Assembly: GCA_012797605.1 (NCBI GenBank)
Contig: JAAZOT010000057.1
Span: forward strand, 1-34,159
Reading direction: 5' to 3'
Source: Spirochaetales bacterium
Lineage (GTDB): Bacteria > Spirochaetota > JAAYUW01
Length of the DNA: 34,159 nt
A model generated the notes under the pieces. That model ran no database searches, was not told the origin of the DNA, and worked only from the letters and a program-made list of their open reading frames with translations. The position numbers and the translations under genes were made by a program. Shown here piece by piece: positions 8,025-17,246 of this stretch; positions within the stretch are counted from its first letter, which is position 1; each line of letters opens with the position of its first letter.

Positions 8025-9098
8025 TTAATCCTTCATAAAATTAGCTATTTCATTTTTTAAGTATTCTACAACATTATTTTCTAAAATAAATTCATAGTAC
8101 TTAGTTGAATTAATAAATTCTTTCAGCTCGAATTCTATATTTTCAAAATTTAATCTATTTTTTTTTCTTTTAAGTTTTCCCTCATTAAAATTATCAAGTT
8201 TAATATTTTTTGCAATATCATATTCATTTTCATTTAGTAAAATAAGCCACTTAATATCATTATCTCTTTTAAACCAAGTTAACTGCCTTTTAGCATAATT
8301 TCTTGTTTTTTGTTTTATATTTTCTTTTGCCTTTTCTAAAGAGATTTTACCTTCGAAATATTCGAAAAGATCAAAATAACCAAGAGCTTTGAGTGCTGGT
8401 AAATCTTTGTTAATATATTTTTTATATAGTATTTCAGCTTCTTCAATAAAACCATTTTCAAACATTAAATCTACTCTTTTATCTATAGTATTATATAATC
8501 TTTTCCTTGGTAGGTAAATCCCAAATTTTTTATTTTGTAAATCCAAAGGTTCAATATCTTTTTCTTTATGAAAAAAGGAGAAAGGTTTTTTTGTTATTTC
8601 ATAAACTTCAAGTGCTCTGATAATTCTTTTTAGGTCATTTTTAGCAATTTTTTGGGAATATTCATTGTCAACTTCGCATAGTTTTTGATATAAGAAATCA
8701 ATCCCATTTTCTTTATATAAATTAAAAAGATTCTCCCTTATTCTTTTATCCATTGGTGGAATTTTAGAAAACCCTAAAGTAAGTCCATCGTAGTATAAAC
8801 CAGTTCCACCTACAATCAATATTAGCCTTTCGCTAACTTTTGATATGACCTCTTTTGCATATTTAATATACTGAGCTGCACTATAATGAAAATCAATTCC
8901 AATGATATCAATTCCAAAATATTTGATATTTTTTAATTCATCATATGATGGCTTACTGGTCCCAATATCCATTTCTTTATAGATTTGCATTGAATCCAGT
9001 GATAAAATAGGTATGTTAAAATGTATGGCTAAATTGTTTGATATTTTTGTCTTACCAGAAGCAGTAGGTCCTACAATATATACTAATTTTTCGACCAC
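8025..9098 (-). CDS. miaA: tRNA dimethylallyltransferase
   Basis: 357 residues; most MiaA proteins are about 300-315, and the surplus lies in the charged C-terminal 50 residues. It transfers the dimethylallyl group from DMAPP to A37 of tRNAs that read codons starting with U. Motifs: P-loop GPTASGKTKIS (10-20), SLDSMQIYKEMDIGTSKP (about 34-51), ILIVGGTGLYYDGL (about 94-107), ALEVYEITKKPFS, KALGYFDLFEY and the tRNA-binding KQKTRNYAKRQLTWFKRD. The start is GTG 9098, which gives the expected distance to the P-loop; its ribosome site is weak. dxs, which begins the pathway to DMAPP, follows after 3 bp, so precursor and user genes are co-transcribed. Confidence 0.96.
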   Translation of the reverse strand: MVEKLVYIVGPTASGKTKISNNLAIHFNIPILSLDSMQIYKEMDIGTSKPSYDELKNIKYFGIDIIGIDFHYSAAQYIKYAKEVISKVSERLILIVGGTGLYYDGLTLGFSKIPPMDKRIRENLFNLYKENGIDFLYQKLCEVDNEYSQKIAKNDLKRIIRALEVYEITKKPFSFFHKEKDIEPLDLQNKKFGIYLPRKRLYNTIDKRVDLMFENGFIEEAEILYKKYINKDLPALKALGYFDLFEYFEGKISLEKAKENIKQKTRNYAKRQLTWFKRDNDIKWLILLNENEYDIAKNIKLDNFNEGKLKRKKNRLNFENIEFELKEFINSTKYYEFILENNVVEYLKNEIANFMKD

Positions 9099-9139
9099 TT
9101 TTTTCTAAAGGTACTTATTAATTTTATTGTTAAATTTAT

Positions 9140-9397
9140 TTATTGATTTTTTTCTTTATCGGCATTGTAAAATTTGATTTTGTTTCGTAAGACCTCGGCC
9201 ATGGCAATTGCCTGAACTTTCATGTCTTTTCTATTATTATATTTATTTGAAGAAGCTATGTCAGCTTCATTTCCTTTCTGTTCTTCCTTCTTTTTTAAAA
9301 TAAGATGATAAGCTCTTAAAGAACAAGCTCTTACAAGTTCGTATCTATTCCCTTTGTAATTTATAATCTCATAAAGTGGGAATTTATCCTTCATCAT
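9140..9397 (-). CDS. rpoZ: RNA polymerase omega subunit
   Basis: 85 residues. The N-terminal half has NRYELVRACSLRAYHLI, matching the omega core motif (N-[KR]-[FY]-x-L-V-x-x-A-x-x-R-A), and the C-terminal part K.QAIAMAEVLRNKIKF matches the conserved K..x.A..E...GKI helix. Omega helps beta-prime fold and assemble. Between the two halves a Lys/Asn-rich linker of about 25 residues replaces the usual short acidic stretch. GGAGG precedes two consecutive ATG codons, so the start could be 9397 or 9394. Its place between gmk and miaA is the common bacterial order. Confidence 0.92.
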   Translation of the reverse strand: MMKDKFPLYEIINYKGNRYELVRACSLRAYHLILKKKEEQKGNEADIASSNKYNNRKDMKVQAIAMAEVLRNKIKFYNADKEKNQ

Positions 9398-9502
9398 CTA
9401 TCCTCCATAATTTTAATAATCTTAAATTTTTTCTTTTTTATTTTATTATTATAATAATGATTTTTATTTTATTTATACACAGAATCTACTAATAACTAAA
9501 AT

Positions 9503-10102
9503 TTATTGATTGATAATTCTATATTGTTTATAATACTCCTTTTGATAATTATTTATAACCTCTTCAAGTTTTTTATAAGATTCTTCAAGATTATCATTTA
9601 TAATAGTGTACTTAAAAATTTCCTTTTTTGACAATTCATTTCTTGCTTCATTTATTCTTTTTTCTCTTTCTTGCTGACTTTCTGTCCCTCTTAGACAAAA
9701 ACGCTTTATCAAAACATCCAAAGAAGGAGGAGCTATAAATATGGAGCAGCAATCTGGATATTTTTTTATTATATTCTCTGCTCCCTGCACATCCACTTCC
9801 AAAACTATAGGTTTACCATTTTCAATGACTTTTTCTACCTGACTCTTGCTTGTACCATAATAATTTCCATAAACTATTGCATATTCAAGAAAATCATTTT
9901 CAGAAATCCTTTTTTCAAATTCTTCAACACTAACAAAGAAATAATCAACCCCATCTTTTTCATTTGGTCTTGGTTTTCTTGTAGTGTAAGATATAGAATA
10001 AGTGAGTTCGGGATGATTCTGCAAAAGCATGGATCGTAAAGTAGATTTACCTGCTGCCGATGGACCAGAGATTATTATTAAAATAGGTAAAATTTTATTC
10101 AT
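9503..10102 (-). CDS. gmk: Guanylate kinase
   Basis: 199 residues, normal for the family. It phosphorylates GMP to GDP with ATP. Seen: P-loop SGPSAAGKSTL (12-22), the GMP-binding stretch YSISYTTRKPRPNEKDGVDYFF (starts about 35), FLEYAIVYGNYYGTS (about 72-86), VLEVDVQGAENI (about 97-110), and the lid with IFIAPPS and the conserved RGTES. It begins 34 bp after the end of the TRAP permease on the same strand, with only a weak ribosome site (AAGCAG). It may therefore be read partly from transcripts of the transporter, or from a promoter inside that gene. rpoZ follows after 105 bp. Confidence 0.96.
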   Translation of the reverse strand: MNKILPILIIISGPSAAGKSTLRSMLLQNHPELTYSISYTTRKPRPNEKDGVDYFFVSVEEFEKRISENDFLEYAIVYGNYYGTSKSQVEKVIENGKPIVLEVDVQGAENIIKKYPDCCSIFIAPPSLDVLIKRFCLRGTESQQEREKRINEARNELSKKEIFKYTIINDNLEESYKKLEEVINNYQKEYYKQYRIINQ

Positions 10103-10136
10103 CTGCTTGTTAAATAGTTATGTTTTTAAAATTATG

Positions 10137-12164
10137 TCAAGAAAAATTAATTTTTTTCTTCTCAATAAATTTTTGCCAGAATGCAATTATCAATATTATG
10201 CCAATTCCAATAATATCAGTAATTATATTAGGGTCTATAAGAAGTAGTCCAGCAAAAAACAAAACAACCGATTCTATTTTTTTAAGAGGTTTTATTAAAT
10301 AACCACTTAAGGCTGAACTTATTGAAATCATACCTATAACAGCCGTTGTTATAGATAGAATAAGATGCAAAAAGCTGCCTCCTAATAATAAAAGTTGAGG
10401 AGAAAGAACAAACATATAGGGGATGATAAATGCACCTATTGCTAATCTTGTTGCGGTAACGCCAGTTTTAAGTGGATTCGCTTTAGCAATAGCAGCTCCA
10501 GCATAAGCCGCCAAAGCCACAGGAGGTGTTATGTCAGCTACTATTCCAAAATAAAATACAAACAAATGGGCAGCAATTGGTCTAACTGAAAGCATTAAAA
10601 GAGCTGGTGCTGCTATAGTAGAAGTGATTATATAATTTGCAGTAGTTGGCACACCCATTCCAAGTATTATAGAAGTAATCATTGCCATAAAAAGCGTCAG
10701 CATAAGTTGAGTAGCATTTGTTGCATTTGTTGCAAGCTGCATTGCATTATGTATTTTGAAAAATTGATAAATCTTTCCAAGAATATTGCCAAAAGATGTT
10801 GCTGCATTATTTGCAACAACTATAAGAGCACTTGCAAGTTTTAATCCTATACCAGTTTTAGTAACAACTCCAACTATTATTCCAGCTGTTGCGCAAGCAG
10901 TCGCTACTCCTAAAGCTGAACGAGCACCTTTTTCTAAGGCTTCAAAAAAATCTTTAATAGTAATTCTTGTAGATTTCCTTATCATTGAAGCTAAAATAGC
11001 AATAACAATTGAACCTAATGCAACGGTTTGTAGAGAATAACCAGAAACAAGAAGATAGATAATAGCGATCAACGGAAGGAATAGATGTCCTTCCTGAAGC
11101 ATTATATATTTAAATTTTGGTAATTCATTTCTTGGCATGCCTTTAAGACCTAGCTTTTTAGCTTCAAAATGGACTCCTGCGAAAACTCCCATAAAATATA
11201 AGCATGCGGGGATTATTGCTGCTTTAACTACTTGAGTATATTTAACACCTAAAAATTCAGCCATCAAAAATGCAGCTGCACCCATTATAGGAGGCATTAT
11301 CTGTCCACCAGTTGATGCTGTGGCTTCAACTGCCCCTGCAAATTCTGGTTTATAACCTAGTTTTTTCATCATAGGTATGGTGAAACTTCCAGAACCAACT
11401 ACATTAGATACACTAGATCCTTCAACCATTCCTTCAAAAGCACTTGTAACAACTGCTACTTTGGCTGGACCACCAGAAGCCCAACCTGCAAGTGCATTTC
11501 CAATATCTATAAAAAGTTTACCTACCCCAGTCTTTTCTATAAAGGCAGCAAAAAGTAAAAACATAAATAAAAATGTTGATGATACTCCAACAGGAATACC
11601 AAAAATCCCTTCGGTAGTAAAAAAAAGATGATTTACTAGTTGTTTCACGGTAACATTTCTATGAGCTATAAGGTTTGGCATGCTTTCGCCAAAGAAAGCA
11701 TAAAGGATAAAAATTATAGCGATTATTACCATTGGAAGTCCAATAATTCTTCTTGCTGCTTCTAAAATTAGCAATATAGCAATACCACCAATTATTAAAT
11801 CTGCTGTATATGTTATACCAGCTCTCATTACAAGTTGTTTATAGAAAATTATTATATAGAACATACAGCAAAATGAAAATAAACCTAAAATTAGATCTAT
11901 TATAGATATCTTTGTTCTATTAGATTTTTTTGAAACTGGATAAAGAAGATAGACAAGAAGAAGAATAAAAGCAAGATGAACCGCTCTTGTTTGATGAGCA
12001 TCTATTCTAAAAATATTAAAGATATTTAATATTTGAAATAAGCTAAGGACGATACAAATAACAAATACCACCTTACCAGCAAAACCACTTAAATTTCTAT
12101 GAGTAGATTCTTTATCAACTTTTTCAAGAACCTTTTGTAATTCTTCATTATTGGTATCAGACAT
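10137..12164 (-). CDS. TRAP transporter fused permease (4TM/12TM, TAXI-associated DctQM type)
   Basis: 675 residues, almost wholly hydrophobic beyond residue 30. Four helices of the small DctQ-like subunit (about 28-140) are fused to the 12-helix DctM domain, the architecture that goes with TAXI receptors. Diagnostic stretches are TGGQIMPPIMGAAAF (about 286-300) and GMGVPTTANYIITSTIAAPAL (about 510-530), the two pseudo-symmetric hairpin signatures of the transport domain. It is a secondary importer driven by a Na+ or H+ gradient. The substrate is unknown; TAXI systems have been linked to glutamate and other organic acids. The start ATG 12164 has GAGGGGG four bases upstream. The TAXI receptor gene lies 161 bp upstream with a hairpin between them. 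Confidence 0.93.
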   Translation of the reverse strand: MSDTNNEELQKVLEKVDKESTHRNLSGFAGKVVFVICIVLSLFQILNIFNIFRIDAHQTRAVHLAFILLLVYLLYPVSKKSNRTKISIIDLILGLFSFCCMFYIIIFYKQLVMRAGITYTADLIIGGIAILLILEAARRIIGLPMVIIAIIFILYAFFGESMPNLIAHRNVTVKQLVNHLFFTTEGIFGIPVGVSSTFLFMFLLFAAFIEKTGVGKLFIDIGNALAGWASGGPAKVAVVTSAFEGMVEGSSVSNVVGSGSFTIPMMKKLGYKPEFAGAVEATASTGGQIMPPIMGAAAFLMAEFLGVKYTQVVKAAIIPACLYFMGVFAGVHFEAKKLGLKGMPRNELPKFKYIMLQEGHLFLPLIAIIYLLVSGYSLQTVALGSIVIAILASMIRKSTRITIKDFFEALEKGARSALGVATACATAGIIVGVVTKTGIGLKLASALIVVANNAATSFGNILGKIYQFFKIHNAMQLATNATNATQLMLTLFMAMITSIILGMGVPTTANYIITSTIAAPALLMLSVRPIAAHLFVFYFGIVADITPPVALAAYAGAAIAKANPLKTGVTATRLAIGAFIIPYMFVLSPQLLLLGGSFLHLILSITTAVIGMISISSALSGYLIKPLKKIESVVLFFAGLLLIDPNIITDIIGIGIILIIAFWQKFIEKKKINFS

Positions 12165-12237
12165 TATTCCCCCTCATAAATAGATCAATTTTCAAAATAT
12201 AATTTATGAAAATATGATTTATGATCTATTATCAATA

Positions 12238-12265
12238 AAAAGAAGGAGGTATTCCTCCTTCTTTT
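12238..12265 (-). terminator. Intrinsic terminator between TAXI receptor and TRAP permease genes
   Basis: A perfect 12-bp inverted repeat (arms 12238-12249 and 12254-12265, core GAAGGAGG/CCTCCTTC) has a 4-nt loop. On the minus strand the 3' arm ends in a U-rich run (CTTCTTTTTATT). It lies 60 bp past the receptor stop and 73 bp before the permease start. Incomplete termination here would give more receptor mRNA than permease mRNA. The structure is symmetrical and could also act on the plus strand. Confidence 0.85.
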
Positions 12266-12325
12266 CCTAAAAAGATAAATGAACATTTCCCAAAATTAGT
12301 TTATTAAAATTAGTTTATTTAATAG

Positions 12326-13264
12326 TTATTTACCTTTAAAATATTTTTCTGCACCAGGATGCATAGGTATTGAAATTCCAAATAAAGCATTTTCTTTTTT
12401 GATAAATTTTCCCATTTGATGAGCCACTTCAAGTCTCTGAAGATTTTCGAAAATAGCTTTTACTATAGAAAAGGCCAAATCATCGGTCATATCATCTCTA
12501 ACAACAAGCATGGCAAGTACAGCGAGAGATTGAATATCTTCGGTTACTTTTGGATATGTATCTTTTGGAATAACGGTTTTAATATAAAATGGATATTTTG
12601 AAATCAAGTCCTTTACAATATTATCTGGGATTTTAATAAGCATAATATCTTTTTGAGAAGCAATATCTCTAACAGCAGCTGTAGGAAGACCAGCAGTTAA
12701 AAATGCAACATCAAGTGTACCATCTCTTAAACCATTTGCAGCATCTGCAAATGAAAGATACTGTACTGCAATGTCTTTATATGTTAGGCCAGCGGCTGCG
12801 AGAATCTGTCTTGCGTTTACTTCTACTCCACTTCCAGCGGCACCTACTGCAACTCTTTTACCCTTTAAGTCGTATATTGTCTTGATCCCTTTATTGGCGA
12901 GAGTTACTATTTGAACAGTTTCAGGATATAAAGAACAAAGAGCTTTCATACCAGTAAATTTTTTATCTTGGAAAAACTCTATACCGTTATAAGCATAATA
13001 TGCAACATCATTCTGAACAAAAGCCATTTGAATAGAATTTTCCTTAAGCATATTTATGTTTGCAACCGAACCGCCAGTAGAAACAGCTGTAGCATTGACA
13101 TTTGTAAGTTTAGAATTCAGAATTTCAGCAATCGCGCCACCTAAAGGATAATATGTTCCTGCTGTCCCACCAGTACCAATATTTAAGAAAATTTTATCAG
13201 CAGATACAAAAAATGTAGCAAATAGAACTACTAAGATTAAAGTTATAAAATATCTAAGTTTCAT
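12326..13264 (-). CDS. TAXI-family TRAP transporter solute-binding protein
   Basis: 312 residues with a clear Sec signal peptide (MKLRYFITLILVVLFATFF, then VSA-D). The mature protein starts with a typical TAXI block, NIGTGGTAGTYYPLGGAIAEILN. Next come STGGSVANINMLKEN and MAFVQNDVAYYAYNG, then LKGKRVAVGAAGSGVEVNARQIL, and AAFLTAGLPTAAV-like text near residue 185. These are the family's ligand-contact regions. It should capture a small organic acid in the periplasm and hand it to the fused permease encoded just downstream. AGGAGG sits upstream of ATG 13264, and a good promoter (13308-13335) precedes it. Confidence 0.95.
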   Translation of the reverse strand: MKLRYFITLILVVLFATFFVSADKIFLNIGTGGTAGTYYPLGGAIAEILNSKLTNVNATAVSTGGSVANINMLKENSIQMAFVQNDVAYYAYNGIEFFQDKKFTGMKALCSLYPETVQIVTLANKGIKTIYDLKGKRVAVGAAGSGVEVNARQILAAAGLTYKDIAVQYLSFADAANGLRDGTLDVAFLTAGLPTAAVRDIASQKDIMLIKIPDNIVKDLISKYPFYIKTVIPKDTYPKVTEDIQSLAVLAMLVVRDDMTDDLAFSIVKAIFENLQRLEVAHQMGKFIKKENALFGISIPMHPGAEKYFKGK

Positions 13265-13307
13265 AAATACCCTCCTATATTAAGAGCTTTTACAAACCTC
13301 TTTTTTT

Positions 13308-13335
13308 ATTATATTAGAAGTTTTAAAAAATTCAA
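13308..13335 (-). promoter_or_regulatory. Sigma-70-type promoter of the TAXI-TRAP genes
   Basis: On the minus strand TTGAAT (13335-13330), a 16-bp spacer, and a perfect TATAAT (13313-13308) precede the receptor start by about 44 bp. The region is AT-rich, but the perfect -10, plausible -35 and position between genes support it. Confidence 0.65.
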
Positions 13336-13353
13336 AAGTTTTTTAATTATTTT

Positions 13354-14388
13354 TTACATTAAAACTATATTTGCCTTTTTGCAATTTTCTACTATCTCAT
13401 CAGTCCAGACACTTGCTTGGACCTCGCCTATATGAACTTTCCTTAAAAAAAACATACATAGTCTTGATTGTCCTATTCCTCCACCTATTGTCTGAGGAAG
13501 TTCTCCATTTAATAATCTTCTATGAAAAAGAAGGCTTTCTCTTTCTTTACAATTTCTTATTTCAAGTTGTTTAATAAGTGATTTTGGATTGACTCTAATC
13601 CCCATCGAACTTATTTCAAAAGCCCTTTTTATTATTGGATGCCACACAATAATATCTCCATTTAATCCTAGATATCCATCTTCATTTTCAGAAATCCAAT
13701 CATCATAATCTGGGGCTCTACCATCATGAGGATTACCATCTGACAAGGTGGCTCCAATCCCTATAACGAAGATAGCTCCATATTTTTCAGCAGCGAGATT
13801 TTCCCTTTCTAAAGGTGTTTTATCTGGATACATGTTTAAAAGTTCTTGACTATGAATAAAGGTAATCCTTTCTGGTAAAATTGGTCTAATCTTAGGATAG
13901 CTTTCATATACTAAAAATTCTGTTGCTACTAATGTGGCATATATTTTTTCAACGACATTTTTCAGAAAAGATAAATTTCTATCTTCTTCATCCATTACAA
14001 GTTCCCAATCCCATTGATCAACATATATAGAATGAAGATTATCAATTTCCTCATCGGCTCTAATAGCATTCATATCAGTATATAAGCCGTACCCTTTTTC
14101 AATCCCATAATCTGCTAGCATCATCCTCTTCCATTTTGCAAGTGATTGAACTATTTCAACATTTTCTATAATAGATTTTGGTTTAAATTTTACTGGTTTT
14201 TCTATACCATTTAAATCATCATTTAAGCCAGTACCTTCTTTTAAGTATAAAGGTGCAGTAACTCTTCTAAGTTTCAATTGTGCGGAAAGATAAGTCTGGA
14301 AAAAATCTTTGATATCTAAAATTGCTTTTTCAGTTTCTGTTAAGGAAAGGTAAGGTTTATAATCTTCTGGATAATAGAAAAAACCCAT
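13354..14388 (-). CDS. asnA: Aspartate--ammonia ligase (asparagine synthetase A)
   Basis: 344 residues, close to the 330 typical of AsnA. This class-II-tRNA-synthetase-like enzyme makes asparagine from aspartate, ammonia and ATP. Seen motifs: RRVTAPLYLKEGTGLNDDLNG (starts about 41), the block with KWKRMMLADYGIEKGYGLYTDMNAIRADE (about 85-113), DQWDWE, the long GAIFVIGIG...DGRAPDYDDW segment, and the C-terminal QTIGGGIGQSRLCMFFLRK. ATG 14388 has AAAGGA upstream. It lies 221 bp downstream of the hybrid kinase on the same strand, but no common function is evident. The ammonia-dependent form is common in spirochaetes and lactic acid bacteria. Confidence 0.97.
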   Translation of the reverse strand: MGFFYYPEDYKPYLSLTETEKAILDIKDFFQTYLSAQLKLRRVTAPLYLKEGTGLNDDLNGIEKPVKFKPKSIIENVEIVQSLAKWKRMMLADYGIEKGYGLYTDMNAIRADEEIDNLHSIYVDQWDWELVMDEEDRNLSFLKNVVEKIYATLVATEFLVYESYPKIRPILPERITFIHSQELLNMYPDKTPLERENLAAEKYGAIFVIGIGATLSDGNPHDGRAPDYDDWISENEDGYLGLNGDIIVWHPIIKRAFEISSMGIRVNPKSLIKQLEIRNCKERESLLFHRRLLNGELPQTIGGGIGQSRLCMFFLRKVHIGEVQASVWTDEIVENCKKANIVLM

Positions 14389-14609
14389 AAATTTATCCTT
14401 TAAATTAAATATTTTCGAAATAACAAATAAAAATCATCATTTTTAATAAATTTTAAATTTTCTTTTTTTTATCTATAAAAAAATTATTTATATCTTTCTT
14501 AAATCTTATTCTTTTTAAATTATTTGCTAAAATTTAATGTCTTTATTTTCGGATTTTAACTAAAAATTCCAAGGATCTTTAATTATTCTCTTTTTGCTAA
14601 TAATTATGA

Positions 14610-17087
14610 TTATTTTTCCTTTTTTGATATCTTCTCTAATAAAATTTTTATATCTTCAAAATCATAAGGTTTCTTTAATACAAAATCGAAGCCATAATCT
14701 TTATAATTTGCTAGTACTGGACTACTTGAATATCCACTTGAAACAATATAAGTAATAAAGGGATATCTTTTTTTTGCAATTTTTATAACCTCTTCGCCCC
14801 CTATTGAACTGGGTATTACTAAATCTAAAATGCAAATATCAAATTTATTGTTTTCTAATATATTGAAAAAATCTTCCGCATTTTTTGCGTATTTTATAGA
14901 ACAACTGAAATATTGAAATATCTTTTTAGCAGTATTAATAACTACTTCATCATCATCAAGTATTAAAATAGAAAAATTTTGAAAATTGCTTTCATTTAAT
15001 TTCTCCTTTTCTTTTGGTAAGATTTTTTCAGATGTGCAAGGGAATAAAAGATAGAAAATTGCACCTTTGGTATTCTTATTTTCAAAAAATACATAACCCT
15101 GATGATTCTTTGTAATAGTTTTTACAGAAGAAAGACCTAGCCCACTTCCATTTGTTTTTGTAGTAAAAAATGGATTGAAAATTTTTGTCATTACATCTTG
15201 ACTTATTCCACTTCCTTCATCTTCAACAGAAATTATACAGTAAATCTTTTTCTCTATCTTTTCTTCTTTGAAATTATCAAGTTCGTTAAATGAGGTACTT
15301 AAAGTTATCTTGCCATTTCCATCATTCGCTTGTATAGCGTTTATAACAAGGTTATTTAATGCTTGAAAAAACTGACTTTTATCAGCATAAATATAGTATC
15401 TATCTTCACTATCAATTTTAAGTTCATAATCGACAGAGGTGCCTTTTAATGAAAAATTGATAACAGATCTTATTATTTCAAGAGGATCAAAAAGTTCCTT
15501 TATTGGATCTCCTCCTTTTGCAAAGGAAAGAAGTTGAGAAGTAATTGATTTTGCTTGAAGTGAAACTTCTTTTGCATTTGTCAGTAATTCTTCGAGTTCC
15601 TTTCTATCGTCAATATATATTTGAGCTAAACTTAAATTGCCTATTATGCCAGTAAGGACATTGTTAAAATCATGAGCGATTTTTCCAGCCAAAAGTCCTA
15701 CAGATTCAAGTTTTTGTACCTTTAATATCTCTTCTTCAGCTTTTTTTTCATCTGTAATATCCTTTGCTAATGTTAAGACCCATTTTATATTTTTATATTT
15801 AGATTTGATAATAATTTTTTCTATGAGAAAAACCCTCTTTTTTAAGTCTATATTCAATATTTCAGATTCTCTTCTTATATTTTTTTCTGACTGTAAAACA
15901 TTCGGATCATCATAGGACAGTTGCTTAAACTGAGCAAACATTGGCGTAGGTAAATATTTTTCAATATTAAAATACGAAAGATTTTTTATTATTTCTTTCC
16001 TATCTTTATTTTCAAAATTTACAATATTAAAAAACTTAATGAATTCTTTGTTGTATTCCACAATATTTAAATTCTGATCGCAAAGGTAAATTATCATAGG
16101 AATTGAGTCTATTAATTTCCTTAATCTCTGTTCTGATGTCTCTTTTATCAACTTGGTTTCTTTTATCGTTTGAAAAAGAATAGTTGTAAGTACTATAATG
16201 ACAAAAAATATTATTATTAAAAAAATTGCTAATATTCTTATATCAATCTTTTCCTTTTCTTCAGCTTTGTATGAAACACCAATCCATTTTTTAGTTAGTC
16301 TATCTAGAAGTCCATTTTTTTTGGCTCTTTCAATTCCTTTATTTAGTATGCTAAGAAGTAGATTATTTCCTTTATGTAAACCAAAGCAATTTAATCCAAT
16401 ATATAAAGGCTCTCCAATGATTTTTACCTTATCCAGATATTTCATAGAAAATATATGGTACCAAACAACCTGTTCATCACCAATGACAGCATCGACTTCA
16501 TTTTCAACTATTTTATCTATAGCTTGGTAAAAATCATCTACATATACTATTTCACAATTTACATTATTCTCTTTTAAAAAATCTTGAGCATAATCACCTC
16601 TTTGCATTCCTATTTTTTTCCCATTTAAATCTTTAAAATTGTTAATATCATATCTAAAACTACTTTCAAAAATTGAGGCTGGAACTAAAAATACAGGAAG
16701 GGAAAAATCAAAAACTTGCTCCCTTTTTTCACTATAAAAAAGAGAGGATATGCCATCAGCTTTTCCTTCTAACACCATCTGCTGAGCTTCTTTGAAATTC
16801 GCTGGTGTAAAGGTTATATTAAAACCATACTCATAAGATATCCATCTTAGGAGGTCTATCATCATTCCATTATAATCTCCATTTTTATCAACAAATTCAA
16901 ATGGAGCGTAGTTTATCTGTCCTACAAAATGAATTGTGTTATTATTTTTAATAGATTCGATTTCTTTTTTATTTAAATCAGTTTCAAATTTATCTTTTGA
17001 TAGTGTCAAATATAAAAAAAAGCTAATTATAAGAAGAGTACAAATTATAGATAGTATAATTAAAACTTTTTTAGTATTTTTTTGCAT
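14610..17087 (-). CDS. Hybrid sensor histidine kinase with periplasmic amino-acid-binding domain, PAS and receiver
   Basis: 825 residues. Order: membrane helix (8-29); periplasmic SBP_bac_3 domain (about 45-270, with YAPFEFVDKNGDYNGMMIDL and a GKKIGMQRG hinge region); second helix (282-308); PAS domain (about 320-445); HisKA with phospho-acceptor His472 (AHDFNNVLTGIIGN); HATPase with N-box NNLVINAIQAN (578-588), G1 DEGSGIS and G2 GSGLGLS; C-terminal receiver with acidic DDD (711-713), phospho-acceptor Asp755 (LDLVIP) and Lys806. It should sense an amino acid or similar ligand and pass phosphate to its own receiver. No output regulator or HPt gene is adjacent, so the target is unknown. It is divergent from the CDF exporter gene. 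Confidence 0.92.
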   Translation of the reverse strand: MQKNTKKVLIILSIICTLLIISFFLYLTLSKDKFETDLNKKEIESIKNNNTIHFVGQINYAPFEFVDKNGDYNGMMIDLLRWISYEYGFNITFTPANFKEAQQMVLEGKADGISSLFYSEKREQVFDFSLPVFLVPASIFESSFRYDINNFKDLNGKKIGMQRGDYAQDFLKENNVNCEIVYVDDFYQAIDKIVENEVDAVIGDEQVVWYHIFSMKYLDKVKIIGEPLYIGLNCFGLHKGNNLLLSILNKGIERAKKNGLLDRLTKKWIGVSYKAEEKEKIDIRILAIFLIIIFFVIIVLTTILFQTIKETKLIKETSEQRLRKLIDSIPMIIYLCDQNLNIVEYNKEFIKFFNIVNFENKDRKEIIKNLSYFNIEKYLPTPMFAQFKQLSYDDPNVLQSEKNIRRESEILNIDLKKRVFLIEKIIIKSKYKNIKWVLTLAKDITDEKKAEEEILKVQKLESVGLLAGKIAHDFNNVLTGIIGNLSLAQIYIDDRKELEELLTNAKEVSLQAKSITSQLLSFAKGGDPIKELFDPLEIIRSVINFSLKGTSVDYELKIDSEDRYYIYADKSQFFQALNNLVINAIQANDGNGKITLSTSFNELDNFKEEKIEKKIYCIISVEDEGSGISQDVMTKIFNPFFTTKTNGSGLGLSSVKTITKNHQGYVFFENKNTKGAIFYLLFPCTSEKILPKEKEKLNESNFQNFSILILDDDEVVINTAKKIFQYFSCSIKYAKNAEDFFNILENNKFDICILDLVIPSSIGGEEVIKIAKKRYPFITYIVSSGYSSSPVLANYKDYGFDFVLKKPYDFEDIKILLEKISKKEK

Positions 17088-17246
17088 TACTTTCTCTTAA
17101 AAAAATATAATCTATTTAAAATTTTTAAATTCTCTTTAACTATATTTTCGTATTTTAGTTTATCTTATTCCAAAATTTTAAAATTGTAAATAGTGCTTTT
17201 CTTTTTTCTTAGTATTAATATATTAAAAAAAAGGATTGGACACAAC

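Noticed and set aside
12181-12228. TAGATCA...TGATCTA inverted repeat upstream of the TRAP permease
   Set aside because: The arms are 34 bp apart and 7 bp long; no clear promoter lies between them. Possible operator, but not supported enough.
14389-14609. Possible terminator or small gene between the hybrid kinase and asnA
   Set aside because: An AATTATT/AATAATT repeat near 14581 lacks a U-tract, and no reading frame with a ribosome site is present. AT-rich spacer only.
16198-16530. 110-codon open frame on the plus strand inside the histidine kinase gene
   Set aside because: It lies antisense to the well-supported kinase coding sequence and lacks a ribosome site and recognisable motifs.
17193-17246. 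N-terminal extension of the CDF exporter from GTG 17193
   Set aside because: The extension is a hydrophobic stretch with no ribosome site, while ATG 17247 gives a normal His-rich cytoplasmic start.
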